DNA of 64,000 nucleotides from Ficedula albicollis (Eukaryota; Chordata; Aves; Passeriformes; Muscicapidae). Where the stretch lies: positions 1,684,350 to 1,748,349 of the forward strand of contig NC_021676.1 of the NCBI RefSeq assembly GCF_000247815.1, given 5' to 3'. Shown here one piece after another: positions 63,546-64,000 of this stretch. How positions within the stretch are numbered: position 1 is the stretch's first letter; every line of letters starts with the position of its first letter. The position numbers and the translations under genes are program-made. The notes below the pieces were generated by a model. It saw nothing but the letters and a program-made list of their open reading frames with translations, did no database searches and had not been told where the DNA came from.

Positions 63546-64000
63546 GTAAATGGGGTGGACCCACTGATATTTATAAATGAGCTATCAATGAGACTTTCAA
63601 TGAGAGAAAAAGAAGGCAGCAAACCAGGACGACCAGAAGCAGCAGGGTTAAAACTCTGCAAAACAACACATCTGTTTGAAATAGAGAGAAGTGCAGTGGC
63701 ACAGGTTATAAATGCTGAAAGATCCTGAGTTCACTGAAGACAAAACACAATGAAGACTTCACTACGTGTAAAGATGTGACCTCTGGCTTTGAAAAAACAT
63801 CAGCTGCTGGCAGCTGAGAAGCATTTCTGTCTCATCGATCCTGGGTACATCAAGCAGCAGGCATTTAATACATATTAACATGTACTTACTCTGCTCTCAG
63901 TCACCTGCTGAAGATGAAATGCAGGGCTCAGCCAGCCTGCAGTCAGCCCTGGATGGCTGTTGTGTTACCACCACCTTAGAGTTACCTTGGGAAAGCTTTT

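Larger units (their letters stand above)
54152..64000 (-). other. DIAPH2: DIAPH2 intron, 5'-most in window (partial, at least 9.85 kb)
   Basis: The acceptor is TTTCCAG at 54152-54158. The donor is not in the window. It contains doublets at 54302-54439, 55255-56040 and 62796-63545, a CR1 relic at about 59545-59815, an 11-bp minisatellite at 59383-59426, a 29-base A-tract and an AAAAC microsatellite. I searched the minus strand for the preceding FH2 exon and did not find it. No other gene was recognised. Confidence 0.82.

Noticed and set aside
54152..64000. The expected preceding FH2 exon (lasso region with an NCFW-type motif)
   Set aside because: I looked on the minus strand and found no matching sequence with splice sites. 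It probably lies beyond 64000.

Overview
This window is vertebrate, almost certainly avian, nuclear DNA. The signs are intron-exon structure, low repeat density, and short CR1 LINE relics, one with the avian-type CR1 3' tail (ATTCTATGATTC near 42,240). The whole 64 kb lies inside one gene on the minus strand, a Diaphanous-related formin. The joined exons fit DIAPH2 best. I judged this from remembered family sequence, not a search.

Eight coding exons run right to left: 54050-54151, 52494-52588, 50710-50811, 44901-45140, 39748-39877, 29090-29214, 12171-12335 and 5181-5316. They total 1,095 bp (364 whole codons plus split codons at both ends). Every junction keeps phase and there is no stop or frameshift. 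They encode most of the actin-nucleating FH2 domain from the knob region onward, then the charged helix leading to the autoregulatory DAD. The N-terminal regulatory half, FH1 and the start of FH2 lie beyond 64000. The DAD and stop codon lie left of position 1. No promoter, terminator, RNA gene, CRISPR array or second gene was recognised.

Two things stand out. First, the 16.75 kb intron 12336-29089 has no usable GT donor but carries a textbook U12-type AT-AC signal set: donor ATATCCTTT, branch site TTCCTTAAC and acceptor AC. Removing it restores the FH2 reading frame. Second, the introns are littered with near-identical, directly adjacent duplications of about 50-390 bp. There are at least 13 loci, and two share a composite A-B-B-A-B layout. 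There is also a 22-bp satellite with a higher-order period, and a 94-bp minisatellite interrupted by C homopolymers of 69, 280 and 91 bases next to an exon. The C runs look like sequencing or assembly artefacts. The doublets may be real recent duplications or alleles joined head-to-tail during assembly.
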